Shown: positions 1-9,753, counted from the stretch's first letter. The stretch: 64,000 nucleotides of DNA from Acinetobacter sp. NCu2D-2 (GCF_001647675.1 NZ_CP015594.1:62001-126000), one strand, 5' to 3'. A program made the numbers and translations. Notes: generated by a model from the letters alone, not told the origin.

Positions 1-57
1 GCTTTTGCTTTTAGAATCCTCCACTTGAGCTAGTCGAAAGTGGTGGGAGTGTGTCAA
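1..57 (+). mobile_element. Right end of an IS200/IS605 element (partial)
   Basis: Bases 1-58 are identical to 52015-52072, the right end of the complete IS200/IS605 element later in the window. The end contains the imperfect hairpin arms CCACTT and AAGTGG and finishes in TCAA, the usual right-end tetranucleotide of this family. The rest of this copy lies left of the window. It is inserted in a photolyase gene. Confidence 0.85.
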
Positions 58-711
58 AAAGTGATGCAATCGTTGTTCAATGGTTTCATCTTCAACTGAC
101 CATAATTGAGCGATGTCAGGATTATGATAAGGCTGAGCAAACTGATATAAATCAACTTGTTTGAGGCTTAGATTGAGCTTCAATTCTTTCTGTACTCCAA
201 TATCAGGTAAACATGCTGGAACATCCAAAATTAACCGCTCATAACATTTTTTCTTAAAAGCAGTGAAAACCTGATAGGGCTGATTGCTACCATTACGAAT
301 GGTCGTTAAAGGAAACAGGGTAAGATCTTCATAAAGGCTCAGTTGAATATCAAGTTTTTTTAATAGCTCCAAAGCGACTTGATCACGCTGTTCTTCATTA
401 AAACCGACTTCGATATTGGCATGAACGTGATGAATGTTCAGACTTTGGCAGAGTTCTAGTAACCGTGTTGGAATGTGTTGCCACAAAGGTTCTTCTAAGA
501 TTAAAAGTGGAATGTTGAGTTCCGCCAATTGGGTTTTTAAAACTTTTAATCGTCTGAGATAAAGATCAATTTTAATATCGGCATCTTGATGTAAGCGCCA
601 CTGTTCCGGCGTAAGAAATACCACGCCAATACAGAGACCGTGTTGCGCTGCAAAGAACAGGGCACTGTGATCATGAATACGTAGATCCTGACGAAACCAA
701 ACCAATTGCAT
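58..711 (-). pseudogene. phrB: Deoxyribodipyrimidine photolyase, N-terminal part, cut by an IS
   Basis: The minus strand from ATG at 711 encodes MQLVWFRQDLRIHDHSAL, the classic start of a class I DNA photolyase, which repairs cyclobutane pyrimidine dimers with light, FADH and an antenna cofactor. The Rossmann-like antenna domain is present for about 218 codons. The frame then runs into the IS200/IS605 right end at base 57. The FAD-binding catalytic domain is absent, so the visible part cannot repair DNA. A full photolyase is about 470 residues; the remainder may lie beyond the IS, outside the window. The frame stays open through the IS end to base 1. Confidence 0.85.
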
Positions 712-857
712 AGCGGTTATTCTAAAATGATGACTTAAACCAATTGTAAGAAAAGGGATGTGAATAAACTGTATAGAAATGGATGCAATACAAAAATTTA
801 AAAGCAATGGTATTTTACTTATGCAAAATACCATCAAAAATAGAATCGGGCTGGATA

Positions 858-1472
858 TTAGCCTCGGTGAATATTTTCCAATGTATCCACCAATGTTCGT
901 GTGGTTTGATCAATTTCATAATTGATTTCATCACCGACTTTGACATTTTTCCATGTGGTAAGGCGTAAGGTTTCAGGAATCAAGTCGATTGAAATTTCAC
1001 TCGTTTCACGGTCGACACGATTGACCGTCAGACTACAACCATTTAGCCCAATAAAACCTTTAAGGAAAAAGTATTTGATATTGCCGTTCGGAATTTGAAT
1101 ATCAATATGATAGGTCTCGCCACGTCTTTCTAATGCTTTTACGAGCGCTGTTCCTTCAATATGTCCATACAGATTATGTCCGCCATTTTCACTACCGACT
1201 TTGGCAGAGCGTTCAATATTGACTTCATCACCCACCTTAAGTGCTTTTAGGGTGGTCAGTTCAAGTGTGACATTTGAAATATCAAAATGGATTTGATTAA
1301 GCGTAGTATCAATTTTAGTGACGGTTAAGCAGACACCATTGATGGCAACACTTGCACCGATAAATACATCCTGAAAAAACTGCTGTTCATTACTGACGAT
1401 AATTGTAATAAAACCATCGCCTTTTTTAATTTCAATAATTTTTTCTAAGCCTTGAACAATACCTGTATACAT
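858..1472 (-). CDS. ribE: Riboflavin synthase, alpha subunit
   Basis: Catalyses the last step of riboflavin synthesis, dismutating two 6,7-dimethyl-8-ribityllumazines. The protein starts MYTGIVQG, as family members do, and shows two lumazine-binding repeats, each ending in a G(V/C)xLTV motif (GVCLTV and GCSLTV). The second repeat begins at NLYGHIEG. I chose the ATG at 1472 because AGGA lies 8 bases upstream; the open frame extends to 1535 but that extension is not family-like. Length (204 residues) is normal. It stands alone, with the sfnG terminator upstream. Confidence 0.93.
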   Translation of the reverse strand: MYTGIVQGLEKIIEIKKGDGFITIIVSNEQQFFQDVFIGASVAINGVCLTVTKIDTTLNQIHFDISNVTLELTTLKALKVGDEVNIERSAKVGSENGGHNLYGHIEGTALVKALERRGETYHIDIQIPNGNIKYFFLKGFIGLNGCSLTVNRVDRETSEISIDLIPETLRLTTWKNVKVGDEINYEIDQTTRTLVDTLENIHRG

Positions 1473-1541
1473 CGACATATTCCTAATTAAGCTAATTTTG
1501 ATTGTAAGCAGCAATTGAAAAGCTGACCACCACATTTATAT

Positions 1542-1570
1542 AAAAAAACCCTCAGGCCGAGCCCTGAGGG
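1542..1570 (-). terminator. Rho-independent terminator of msuE-sfnG
   Basis: CCCTCAGG (1549-1556) pairs with CCTGAGGG (1563-1570). On the minus strand a run of seven T follows. It lies just past the sfnG stop. Confidence 0.85.
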
Positions 1571-1613
1571 TTGAAATTGGAACAACGTTTATCGTTATTA
1601 TTATCGGGCTGCT

Positions 1614-2717
1614 TTAGGCAGATTTAGCAGTAATTAGACTTTGCTCTTTGGCTTCAAGTTCACGTACCAATGGCAACACTTTTTCACCGAAGTATTCTAC
1701 TTCTTCAATGAAATGCAGGAAGCCTGAAAGAATTAAATCAACACCAACTTTCTTCAGTTCAACAATGCGCTCTGCAATTTGCTGTGGTGTACCGATGAGG
1801 TTAGTACGGAAACCATCGTTGTATTGAACTAAATCTTCAAAGGTTGATTTTGCCCAGTTACCTTCACCTTCGTTGGTGGCTGCACCTGCTTCACGTGTTG
1901 CATCACCAAAAGATTTCACGGCATCAACATGGGCTTTATCAATAATCTCTTGAAGCACGGCTTTAGCTTCTTCTTCAGTATCACGTGCAATGATGAAAGC
2001 ATTGACCCCGATCTTGACCTGATGATTATTCGCCTTGGCTTTTTCACGGATATCATCAATTTGTTTTTTAAGTTCTGAGGGTGTGTTGCCGTTGGTAAAA
2101 TACCAATCTGATACACGTGAAGCCATATCACGTGCCGCACGTGAGCTGCCACCTTGGAAGATTTCAATATGTGGTTTTTGTACAGGTTTAGGACTCAGGG
2201 TGTAATCTTTAAATTGGTAATATTTCCCATCAAAACTAAAATTATTCTGTGTCCATACGCCTTTTAAGCTACGAATAAATTCTTCTGAACGTGCATAACG
2301 CTGATCATGTTCAGGCCATTCTTCACCGATTGCATCGAACTCACTACGAAACCAGCCACTAACCACGTTAATGGCAATACGGCCATTGGTTAGATGATCA
2401 ATCGTTGCAAGTTGCTTCGCGGCAAGTGCAGGTTTCCATGGGCCAGGTAGGATCGCTGCAATGACTTTTAGACGTTCAGTTTTTGCCAAAATACCATGAC
2501 TGAAACTGACTGATTCATGTTGATTTTCTGCGTTATAGCCTGCAGTAAAACGGATTTGAGTCAATGCATAGTCAAAACCTGCTTTTTCAGCAGTTTGTGC
2601 GAGACGCACGTTATAGTCAAAGCTCCAATCTGTGCGTTGCTCAATGGTACTGACTACAAGGCCACCACTGACGTTCGGTACCCAATAGGCAAAAACAATA
2701 TTATTATCTTTAGACAT
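1614..2717 (-). CDS. sfnG: FMNH2-dependent dimethylsulfone monooxygenase
   Basis: A 367-residue bacterial-luciferase-fold flavin monooxygenase. The N-terminus (FAYWVPNVSGGLVVSTIEQR) and the IRFTAGYNAENQHESVSFSH segment are typical of SfnG, which converts dimethylsulfone to methanesulfinate using reduced FMN. It is related to SsuD alkanesulfonate monooxygenase, but the SfnG-specific start favours SfnG. The FMN reductase gene msuE lies 29 bases upstream on the same strand, so the two form an operon supplying FMNH2 and using it for sulfur scavenging. The strong terminator at 1542-1570 ends the unit. Confidence 0.88.
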   Translation of the reverse strand: MSKDNNIVFAYWVPNVSGGLVVSTIEQRTDWSFDYNVRLAQTAEKAGFDYALTQIRFTAGYNAENQHESVSFSHGILAKTERLKVIAAILPGPWKPALAAKQLATIDHLTNGRIAINVVSGWFRSEFDAIGEEWPEHDQRYARSEEFIRSLKGVWTQNNFSFDGKYYQFKDYTLSPKPVQKPHIEIFQGGSSRAARDMASRVSDWYFTNGNTPSELKKQIDDIREKAKANNHQVKIGVNAFIIARDTEEEAKAVLQEIIDKAHVDAVKSFGDATREAGAATNEGEGNWAKSTFEDLVQYNDGFRTNLIGTPQQIAERIVELKKVGVDLILSGFLHFIEEVEYFGEKVLPLVRELEAKEQSLITAKSA

Positions 2718-2746
2718 TTTAACGACCCTCTAGATGCACGATGGTT

Positions 2747-3481
2747 TTATGCCACGTGCGTTTTCGGCGATTTATTTTGGTGAATACGAGCTTCTGCAGC
2801 ATCTAGGTTAGGTACTGCGGCAGATGGTAAAACTTCTTCTTGTTCAATTTGTTTGTTAATACCCAAGTTTTGGCTGGCTTGAATGGTTTTTTCTTTGATC
2901 ACGTCAGCACGTTGACCTTTGGCAGGTGCCCATTCAAGAATCGGTAATGCACGTGCCACAGCAAGGGTAATGCGTGCGCGTAGAAGTTCACTTTGAATAG
3001 TGTATTCAGGTGTGAAATCACGATCAGTCGCATAGACGCCAATTGGTAGTGTTTGTGCTTGGAAGAAGCTGAACAATGGGCGAAGCTGATGTTCAAGGAC
3101 AAGTGCATGACGTTCAGAGCCGCCAGATGCAGCAAGCAGTACAGGTACATCAACCAATGCCGTTTGTTCTACAAAGTCAAAGAAGTGCTTGAAAAGACCC
3201 GTAAATGAAGCACGGTATACAGGTGTTCCCACAATGAGAGCATCTGCTGCTTCTACTTTGGCTAAATCATCCTGTACACGTTGTGGCAATTGGTTGCGGT
3301 AGATTGCACCCCCTAAGAGTTGTCCAATTTCACTAAATTTAATGAAATGCACATTGATTGGCGTTGCCTCACCCAACTCATCAAGAATAGCTTGAACCAA
3401 TGCTTCTGTCTTCGATGGATTATTGAGACCACCGGAAACAGCAACAATGTTTAGTGGTTTTTGGAGAGATGAATGTGACAT
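2747..3481 (-). CDS. msuE: NADPH-dependent FMN reductase (MsuE-like)
   Basis: A 244-residue flavodoxin-like reductase. It opens with a beta strand and phosphate-binding loop (IVAVSGGLNNPSKTEALV) and has the LIVGTPVYRASFTGLFKHFFD motif region typical of the MsuE/SsuE group. It supplies reduced FMN to the monooxygenase encoded directly downstream. The C-terminal tail of about 40 residues is polar and probably disordered. It is the first gene of the operon; the 302 bases upstream contain a perfect inverted repeat (3508-3526) that could be its operator. Confidence 0.87.
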   Translation of the reverse strand: MSHSSLQKPLNIVAVSGGLNNPSKTEALVQAILDELGEATPINVHFIKFSEIGQLLGGAIYRNQLPQRVQDDLAKVEAADALIVGTPVYRASFTGLFKHFFDFVEQTALVDVPVLLAASGGSERHALVLEHQLRPLFSFFQAQTLPIGVYATDRDFTPEYTIQSELLRARITLAVARALPILEWAPAKGQRADVIKEKTIQASQNLGINKQIEQEEVLPSAAVPNLDAAEARIHQNKSPKTHVA

Positions 3482-3507
3482 AAGAAAAACCTAAACTGTA
3501 TATTTAT

Positions 3508-3526
3508 GGATTAACGTTATTAATCC
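3508..3526. promoter_or_regulatory. Candidate operator upstream of msuE
   Basis: GGATTAA-N5-TTAATCC is a perfect 7-bp inverted repeat 27 bases upstream of the msuE start. It contains an ATTAA-N5-TTAAT core resembling a LysR-type T-N11-A site. The binding protein is unknown; the assignment is inference. I see no convincing sigma-54 site. Confidence 0.45.
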
Positions 3527-3852
3527 AAAATCAGCTTATGCGGTAAAATAAGGAAAATCTTAAAAGTTATCTATTTTTCATATATGACTAAATTGGTAGG
3601 GATTGATCTTGGTAGCTATTGCTAATACTTTGAAAAATAGATTTATATTCAAATCTGCTAAGCTTTGCTAAATCGTGATATACCATATATAAAAAAGTGA
3701 TTAGAATTAAATAATTAACGAAAAAGAGCTGCATCATTTTTTTATGTAGATAAACTGAACATAAATTAAATATTTATTAATTCTTGCATACCCTAAATAG
3801 CACTTGTGTGGTTAGAATAGAGCTACCGTGCACAAGATCTCTCATGTTGCCT

Positions 3853-4503
3853 ATGAATATTTTAATCGTTGATGATCATCCACTGTTTCGTCATGCTTTA
3901 ATTCAAGCCGTTCGTTATAGCCTGCCACAAGCGCAAATCCATGAAACTGCTGCTGTGAATGAGTTTTATGAACGTCTAGAGAAAGGTCCTGAACCAGATC
4001 TTGTTTTGCTGGACTTGAATTTACCAGGGGCTTCAGGCTTCTCCGCTTTGGTTCATGTACGCGCGCAGTATCCTTCATTGCCAATTATTGTGGTGTCTGC
4101 ACATGAAGAAGCCAGCATTATCCAACGCTCAATTGCACATGGTGCGATGGGCTATATTCCAAAATCGGCACATCCAAGTCATATTGGTGAAGCGATTCGT
4201 GAAGTGTTGGAAGGGGAAATCTGGTTACCACCAAACTTGCCTGCCAATATGAACTTCGACCCACGTGCGGCTGATGAAACTGCTTTAGCTGAACGTATTC
4301 AATCTTTAACACCACAACAGTTCCGTGTGTTGATGATGGTGGCAGAAGGTTTACTCAATAAACAAATTGCTTATGAGTTAGATGTGTCAGAAGCGACCAT
4401 CAAAGCGCATGTCACTGCAATTTTCCGTAAGCTCGGTGTACAAAATCGTACCCAAGCTGTATTAGCAATTAATGCGTTGAATATCGAAGAAAAGAAAATA
4501 TAA
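3853..4503 (+). CDS. crbR: LuxR-family response regulator of the CrbR/ErdR type
   Basis: A two-domain response regulator (216 residues). The receiver domain begins MNILIVDDHPLFR and holds the phosphoacceptor Asp in LVLLDLNLPG; the C-terminal LuxR helix-turn-helix is LTPQQFRVLMMVAEGLLNKQ... with a typical recognition helix region. CrbR/ErdR proteins activate acs (acetyl-CoA synthetase) on signals from the transporter-fused kinase CrbS/MxtR, which is encoded 1.2 kb away at 5746-9237. I chose ATG 3853; an in-frame ATG at 3844 is also possible and neither has a strong ribosome site. A bidirectional terminator follows. Confidence 0.85.
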   Translation: MNILIVDDHPLFRHALIQAVRYSLPQAQIHETAAVNEFYERLEKGPEPDLVLLDLNLPGASGFSALVHVRAQYPSLPIIVVSAHEEASIIQRSIAHGAMGYIPKSAHPSHIGEAIREVLEGEIWLPPNLPANMNFDPRAADETALAERIQSLTPQQFRVLMMVAEGLLNKQIAYELDVSEATIKAHVTAIFRKLGVQNRTQAVLAINALNIEEKKI

Positions 4504-4525
4504 ACACTTTGATATCGCCAAAAAG

Positions 4526-4556
4526 AAAAAGGAGTCGATGGTTCGACTCCTTTTTT
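4526..4556. terminator. Bidirectional terminator between converging genes
   Basis: GGAGTCGA (4531-4538) pairs with TCGACTCC (4543-4550), flanked by A-rich and T-rich runs, so it can serve crbR (+) and the convergent 4577-5341 gene (-). Confidence 0.85.
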
Positions 4557-4576
4557 GTTGTGTGTTTCACTTAAAA

Positions 4577-5341
4577 TTACGCGATATAGTCCTGTTTTGG
4601 TGTCATATCTGCACAAAATAATGGGTTTAATGCACACTGTAATTCATCAATTTCTTCCTGCGACACATAGCCTTTATTTTTTAAAAATTCAGCGACACGT
4701 TCATCGCGTAAACTTAAGAATGTCGCATCATAAACACCAAGATCGACAAATAGCGCTGCGGTTTCAAGGCTATTAAAGCGGTCTAAATATACATCGTTGC
4801 CATACATCAAAAAGATATGGTCTTCATCGGCATGTGGGTCAACATTCAAACTTTCTGCCAAAACTTCAGGCGGTGTTTTAATAAATAGCAGTTCGGAGAG
4901 TTCATCAAACTGAGTGGTATCCAGTTTGAGTTCACCGGTTTTTACATGACCCAACCATGCTTTAAACACCAATACCGCACCGCCGCGTAGTAACATGCTC
5001 CAAATTTGGTGGCGAACTTCATGGCTTAATTCGCGTGATTCGACTTCTAAACTTTGAATCAGTTTCGATTCTTGTTCGGCAATTCGTTCAAATAAGCCTA
5101 GACCTTGAGGCTTGTAGGCATAAGGCTGGAATACATCAAAATGCAGCTCATCAAAAACTTTTAAGGCCAAAGGGACTGCGCTTTGATAAATCACATCGAG
5201 TGCTTGGATTTGAGCAGCATTCAGTTTGCTATGCTGAAACAGTTGTGCCCAATGAATCACAGGCAAAAGGGCATTTACGCCGTATTCACGGTGGAATTGT
5301 TGATTTTGATTATGTTCCAGCTCAGTGGTATTGATCGTCAT
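4577..5341 (-). CDS. Conserved-looking hypothetical protein in the crb locus
   Basis: A soluble 254-residue acidic protein with no signal peptide or membrane segment. I recognise no domain. It is rich in helix-forming residues, with predicted-looking amphipathic stretches (LNAAQIQALDVIYQSAVPLA; EELLFIKTPPEVLAESL-like region). It lies between the response regulator and its kinase, converging with the former and upstream of no other gene, so it has its own promoter in 5342-5690. Position suggests, but does not show, a link to the acetate-switch system. Confidence 0.75.
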   Translation of the reverse strand: MTINTTELEHNQNQQFHREYGVNALLPVIHWAQLFQHSKLNAAQIQALDVIYQSAVPLALKVFDELHFDVFQPYAYKPQGLGLFERIAEQESKLIQSLEVESRELSHEVRHQIWSMLLRGGAVLVFKAWLGHVKTGELKLDTTQFDELSELLFIKTPPEVLAESLNVDPHADEDHIFLMYGNDVYLDRFNSLETAALFVDLGVYDATFLSLRDERVAEFLKNKGYVSQEEIDELQCALNPLFCADMTPKQDYIA

Positions 5342-5689
5342 TGTTGTTTGTCCTCTGCGTATTCGTGGTTGATCTTTGATAATCAGCTAATGTTTAGAAT
5401 CAGAAGATCAAATCATGTGTTTATTTTTAGGCTTTATTACGTGAAAATTAAAGTAGGACAAAAGTTTAAAATTTATTTTTAATTTAAAAATAATTATAAA
5501 TAACAATATCTTGAAATTTAAATTTTAGATTTTCTATATGTTTTTAAGAATTTTGAACAGTTTTTGCCATTCCAAAATTCAAAATGAGCACTTTGGTCTA
5601 TAAAAAGTATGCGCGGGTATCGAAAAATGATGCGTTTTGTACATTCGCTTAAAAATTAAGCCAATTTGGAAATTTTTATTTACACTTAA
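5342..5689. other. AT-rich intergenic stretch
   Basis: About 350 bases without a gene. It must contain the promoter of the 4577-5341 gene. I see only very AT-rich DNA and no open frame with a ribosome site, RNA gene or clear repeat. Confidence 0.6.
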
Positions 5690-5722
5690 AATAAAAATGC
5701 CCATGTTGCAGCACAACATGAG
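5690..5722 (-). terminator. Terminator of the hybrid kinase gene
   Basis: CATGTTG (5702-5708) pairs with CAACATG (5714-5720); on the minus strand it is followed by GGGCATTTTTATTTT. It lies 24 bases past the kinase stop. Confidence 0.75.
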
Positions 5723-5745
5723 CATGCTCAAAACAGCAAATAGAC

Positions 5746-8700
5746 CTAGCTATCTGAAATTTTTAAACCCGATAACCATGACCGTAATGAAGCAGGTTTA
5801 AGCGGTTTTTTCAGTAGGACAATATTTTGCTCTTTTAAGCGTTGAGGAAGTTCAGGATCAGAATCTGCAGTAATTAATGCCACAGGCACATTCTCTTTAC
5901 GATGTTGCAAAATAAAATCCAGTCCCATTTTATTTTGATTCAAATGTTGATCCACCAACCAAACCTGAATATTTTCCTGTTGGATGAGTTCAGCCGCTTG
6001 CTCGGGCTCTGTTGCTTTAAAGACTTGATAACCCCATTTGCTGAGCAATGTGGACATTCCTTCCAAAATGGTTTCGTCATTATCTAAGCACAGCACTTTA
6101 AAGGCTTTCGCTTTTAATGGAACAGCTTGCGTTGGTGCTGCCACAACTTTTGGAGCTTCAACCAAAGGGACCTCAATCATAAAGCATGAGCCTTGACCGA
6201 GTGTTGAATAGACATAAACAGGATAATTCAACATGCTGGTCATACGCTGCACAATGGCTAAACCAAGACCTAAACCTTGTTCACCCCAAGGTGAAGTATG
6301 TCCACAGCGCTCAAACTCTTGGAATAGCTTGATGCGTTGTTCTTCAGCAATACCAGGACCTGTATCCCAAACCCCGATACGAATATGCTGGGGCTTGCTG
6401 CTTGAGCGTAATACGCCAACCACCACTTTACCTTTAGCTGTGTAGCGTAGGGCATTGCTGACAAAGTTTTGAATAATACGTCGAATCCATTGTGGATCGG
6501 TATCAATCCAGAATTGAGCATCATGTACGCTAAATTTAATCTCGCGTTGTGCAGCAATCGACTTAAATTGCAATTCTAAATCGCTAAGCAAATCGTGTAA
6601 TGGATAGGCCTGACGTTTAGGTTGAATAGTTCCACCTTCTAAACGGGCAATATCTAACAGTGCAGACAACATACTTTCTGCACCATGTAAGGCACGATCC
6701 AGTTGCTGCAAGGTTTTACGGTCTTCTTCAGACTGTACACTTTGCTCGAGCGCAGTACTAAATAGACGTGCCGCATGCATCGGCTGCAATAGGTCATGAC
6801 TGGCAGCAGCAATAAATCGACTTTTCGACATATTGGCTTTATCAGCTTGTTCACGTGCCAGTTGTTGCTCCGAAAGGGCATCCGCAAGCTGTTGTGTCCG
6901 GTCACGTACACGGCCTTCAAGCACAGCTTCATTTTCACGGAACGCTGTAATGTCGGCAAAGGTTGTCACAAAACCGCCACCTTCGATCGGATTCCCACGC
7001 ATCTGAATCACACGGCCATCTTTACGAATACGTTCAAACTCATGGGCACTGCCTACACGCATCCAATGCATACGTTTACGGACATGCTCCTCGACAGAAC
7101 CTGGTCCACATTCACCACGTTCAGCGTTATAACGAATCAAATCTGAAATTGGACAGCCAACATAGACAATGTCTTTTGGATAATCGAAGAGTTTAAGATA
7201 TTGATTATTCCATGCAACCAAACACATGTTTTCATCCACCACACTCACCCCTTGGGTCATGTGGTCGATCATGGTCATAATCAGATTTTGGTTAAACCGT
7301 TGCCATTGGGATGCTTGGTCAAGAATATTCGCGACCTGACCAAGTGCCAAACCATTATTAACCATCGCGGTTGTCAGTAATGTCCGCGCAGAAGCAGCGC
7401 CAATCGTGCCTGCCAAATACTGTTCGGTAAAACGCCACCACATCCCGTTTGCACTGCTATTTTCATTCAGCTCTACATTGTTTTGAGTGCAGAACTGCTC
7501 AAAAGCACGCATGGTCGGTTCTTCACCAGTAATACGTTTCGAAAGGGTAATTAAGTCACCGACTTTTAAACGTGCTACATCTTGATGAGAATAAGTAATC
7601 TCATTATTCAGACTTTGTGAAGGCAAAGGCTTGGTTTCATAATAAAAGAAACTTTCTGCCTGAATTTGCTCTGCAATGCTTGGTCGGAAAATACGCGATA
7701 CCCAAATATATAAAATAAGGTTTAGACCAAGTGACCAAATCACACCATGGGTCAGTGGATCAAAAGATTCAAAACCGAGTAAGGCTTCAGGACGTAAAAT
7801 ATTGATGCCAAATGGACCATGATTGAGAATATTTTCACTGATGTACTGAAATTCTGTAGGTAGACTGCGCAAAACGGTTGGGATTAACAAAGTATAGGCC
7901 CACATGGCAAAGCCGGTAATTAACCCTGCATACACACCTTGCTTACTGCCACCACGCCAATATAAACCACCAATCAGAGCAGGGGAGAACTGTGCCACAG
8001 CACTAAATGCCAAAAGACCGAATACAGAAAGCTGGTTAATGTCGTTAAAGAAGTTATAGAACAAGAAGCCAAAGAGCATCACACCAAGAATACAGATACG
8101 GCGTGTAAACTTAAGAACTAAAGGCAAGCGTTTGTCATGGCGAGAAATAAATTTAAAGCGCCAAAGTGCCGGCATGATTAAGTCATTACTGAGCATAATC
8201 GACAATGCCACGGACGATACCAATAGCATTCCTGTGGATGCAGAAAAACCGCCCAAGAATGCCAATAAAGTAAGCCAATCTTGGTTATAACTGAGGGGTA
8301 AAGACAAAACAGCCACATCCGGAATGGCTAAATACTGCGGAGCTGCATGTAAAGCCCAGCTGGCGATGGGAATAATAGCGAGCGTGGTTAAAATCAGATA
8401 CACAGTAAACCAGCGACGTGCCCCGCGAATATGTTTTTCATCACGCAATTCAACCACAGCAACGTGGAATTGGCGTGGTAAACAAATGATCGCTAATGCC
8501 GCAAGCAAAGTTTGTATCCAGAAACTTTCAGGCACACCAAACAGCTGAACATCTCGGAATGTTGTACTAATGTCATTTGAGATTTGCGCAACATTGGCTG
8601 GTGAATCGAACATAAAGAAACATGCAACCGCGAGCAGTGCAAAGAGTTTCACGAATGATTCAAACGCAACCGCGAGCATGAGACCGCCGTGTTGTTCAGT

Positions 8701-9237
8701 ATTGGCAATTTGCCGTGTACCAAAAATCATCGCCAAGATCGCCAAAATACCGGTCAATAGAAGTACCCCATTGGTGGTACTCGTGATCCCTGCGGTCGGT
8801 TCCAAAATCACGGCGGCACTTAATGCGATGGCACGTAGCTGTAAAGCCAAATACGGAATAATCGCGATGACAGCCAAAATGGTGACTAATGAAGCCAATG
8901 GCCCACTTTTACCGTAGCGTGCTGCTACAAAGTCGGCAATCGATGAAATGGCATGGTTCTGACGGACTCGTCCTAGGCGTCGCCAAATGTCATATCCCAG
9001 TGCTACAAACAGCAAAGGTCCAAGATAAATAGGCAAGAAAATAATACCTTCACGAACTGCAGCGCCAGTTGCGCCATAAAACGTCCACGAAGAACAATAG
9101 ACACCTAAAGTTAAACTAAACAATAACATGCGTCCGCGAGTACTAAGACGACTGGCATGTTTTTCACCGAAAAATGCACAAATAAAGAGGATTGCGATAT
9201 ATAGGGCGAGCACCCCGATAATGAGCCAACTGTTCAT
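5746..9237 (-). CDS. crbS: Transporter-fused hybrid sensor kinase (CrbS/MxtR type)
   Basis: A 1163-residue inner-membrane kinase. Residues 1 to about 500 form a sodium:solute symporter-like domain with some 13 membrane segments. A PAS-like domain follows (MTQGVSVVDENMCLVAWNNQY), then a coiled coil, the HisKA box with phosphorylatable H814 (ASHDLLQPMHAAR), the HATPase domain (NFVSNALRYT, GLGLGLAIVQRM) and a C-terminal receiver domain with D1096 (LVDQHL). This order is that of CrbS/MxtR, which senses acetate-related signals and phosphorylates CrbR/ErdR to induce acs. It is divergent from the DUF485-actP pair, its probable target. Whether the symporter part transports a solute cannot be seen. 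Confidence 0.9.
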   Translation of the reverse strand: MNSWLIIGVLALYIAILFICAFFGEKHASRLSTRGRMLLFSLTLGVYCSSWTFYGATGAAVREGIIFLPIYLGPLLFVALGYDIWRRLGRVRQNHAISSIADFVAARYGKSGPLASLVTILAVIAIIPYLALQLRAIALSAAVILEPTAGITSTTNGVLLLTGILAILAMIFGTRQIANTEQHGGLMLAVAFESFVKLFALLAVACFFMFDSPANVAQISNDISTTFRDVQLFGVPESFWIQTLLAALAIICLPRQFHVAVVELRDEKHIRGARRWFTVYLILTTLAIIPIASWALHAAPQYLAIPDVAVLSLPLSYNQDWLTLLAFLGGFSASTGMLLVSSVALSIMLSNDLIMPALWRFKFISRHDKRLPLVLKFTRRICILGVMLFGFLFYNFFNDINQLSVFGLLAFSAVAQFSPALIGGLYWRGGSKQGVYAGLITGFAMWAYTLLIPTVLRSLPTEFQYISENILNHGPFGINILRPEALLGFESFDPLTHGVIWSLGLNLILYIWVSRIFRPSIAEQIQAESFFYYETKPLPSQSLNNEITYSHQDVARLKVGDLITLSKRITGEEPTMRAFEQFCTQNNVELNENSSANGMWWRFTEQYLAGTIGAASARTLLTTAMVNNGLALGQVANILDQASQWQRFNQNLIMTMIDHMTQGVSVVDENMCLVAWNNQYLKLFDYPKDIVYVGCPISDLIRYNAERGECGPGSVEEHVRKRMHWMRVGSAHEFERIRKDGRVIQMRGNPIEGGGFVTTFADITAFRENEAVLEGRVRDRTQQLADALSEQQLAREQADKANMSKSRFIAAASHDLLQPMHAARLFSTALEQSVQSEEDRKTLQQLDRALHGAESMLSALLDIARLEGGTIQPKRQAYPLHDLLSDLELQFKSIAAQREIKFSVHDAQFWIDTDPQWIRRIIQNFVSNALRYTAKGKVVVGVLRSSSKPQHIRIGVWDTGPGIAEEQRIKLFQEFERCGHTSPWGEQGLGLGLAIVQRMTSMLNYPVYVYSTLGQGSCFMIEVPLVEAPKVVAAPTQAVPLKAKAFKVLCLDNDETILEGMSTLLSKWGYQVFKATEPEQAAELIQQENIQVWLVDQHLNQNKMGLDFILQHRKENVPVALITADSDPELPQRLKEQNIVLLKKPLKPASLRSWLSGLKISDS

Positions 9238-9389
9238 ATAGCCTGATGTGTACTGAGCAGAACACTATGATACCGCATCCATAAAGCCCCCGTTGAAATT
9301 GATTATTTTTTAACGACCAAAGTCTAAATTACAACCAGTAGAGAAGCTTGCTAACGTGGTGCAGTGATAATTCGAATTAAAAAATAACC

Positions 9390-9405
9390 GACCCAAGGTT
9401 GGGTC
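9390..9405. promoter_or_regulatory. Inverted repeat just upstream of the DUF485-actP ribosome site
   Basis: GACCCAA-GG-TTGGGTC, a 7-bp perfect inverted repeat ending two bases before the AAGGAG at 9407-9412. It could be an operator or a leader hairpin occluding the ribosome site. Function is not shown. Confidence 0.4.
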
Positions 9406-9419
9406 TAAGGAGAAAAATG

Positions 9420-9752
9420 ATGGATGAGGCACAAGTAGACCGAATTCTACAAAATCCAAAATTTAAAGAGATGGTTCAAAAAAAGCGCAATCTAAGTTGG
9501 ACACTGACAGCCATTATGTTGTTTGTCTATGTCGGATTTATGCTGCTGGTTGGCTACAACAAAGAGTTTTTACTCAGTTCATTGTCTGGTGGTGTGACAA
9601 CTTGGGGTATTCCATTGGGTATTGGCATCATCGTTTTATCATTCGTGTTGTGCTGGGTGTATTCATCCATTGCAAATAACAAACTTGATCAATTGAATGC
9701 TGAAGCGATTCGCGAAGTCGAAGCCATTACTCAACAACAAGGAAAGCACTAA
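9420..9752 (+). CDS. DUF485 membrane protein, ActP partner
   Basis: A 110-residue protein with a cytoplasmic N-terminal helix ([21 protein letters not shown]) and two membrane segments, typical of DUF485 (YjcH) proteins that precede actP. AAGGAG at 9407-9412 stands 7 bases from ATG 9420; the ATG at 9417 is also possible. The actP start follows its stop by one base, so the two are translationally coupled. Confidence 0.88.
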   Translation: MDEAQVDRILQNPKFKEMVQKKRNLSWTLTAIMLFVYVGFMLLVGYNKEFLLSSLSGGVTTWGIPLGIGIIVLSFVLCWVYSSIANNKLDQLNAEAIREVEAITQQQGKH

Positions 9753-9753
9753 G

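Noticed and set aside
1614..2717. Alkanesulfonate monooxygenase ssuD
   Set aside because: The N-terminal and HESVSFSH segments and the paired msuE fit SfnG better, and no ssuA/ssuB/ssuC genes are adjacent.
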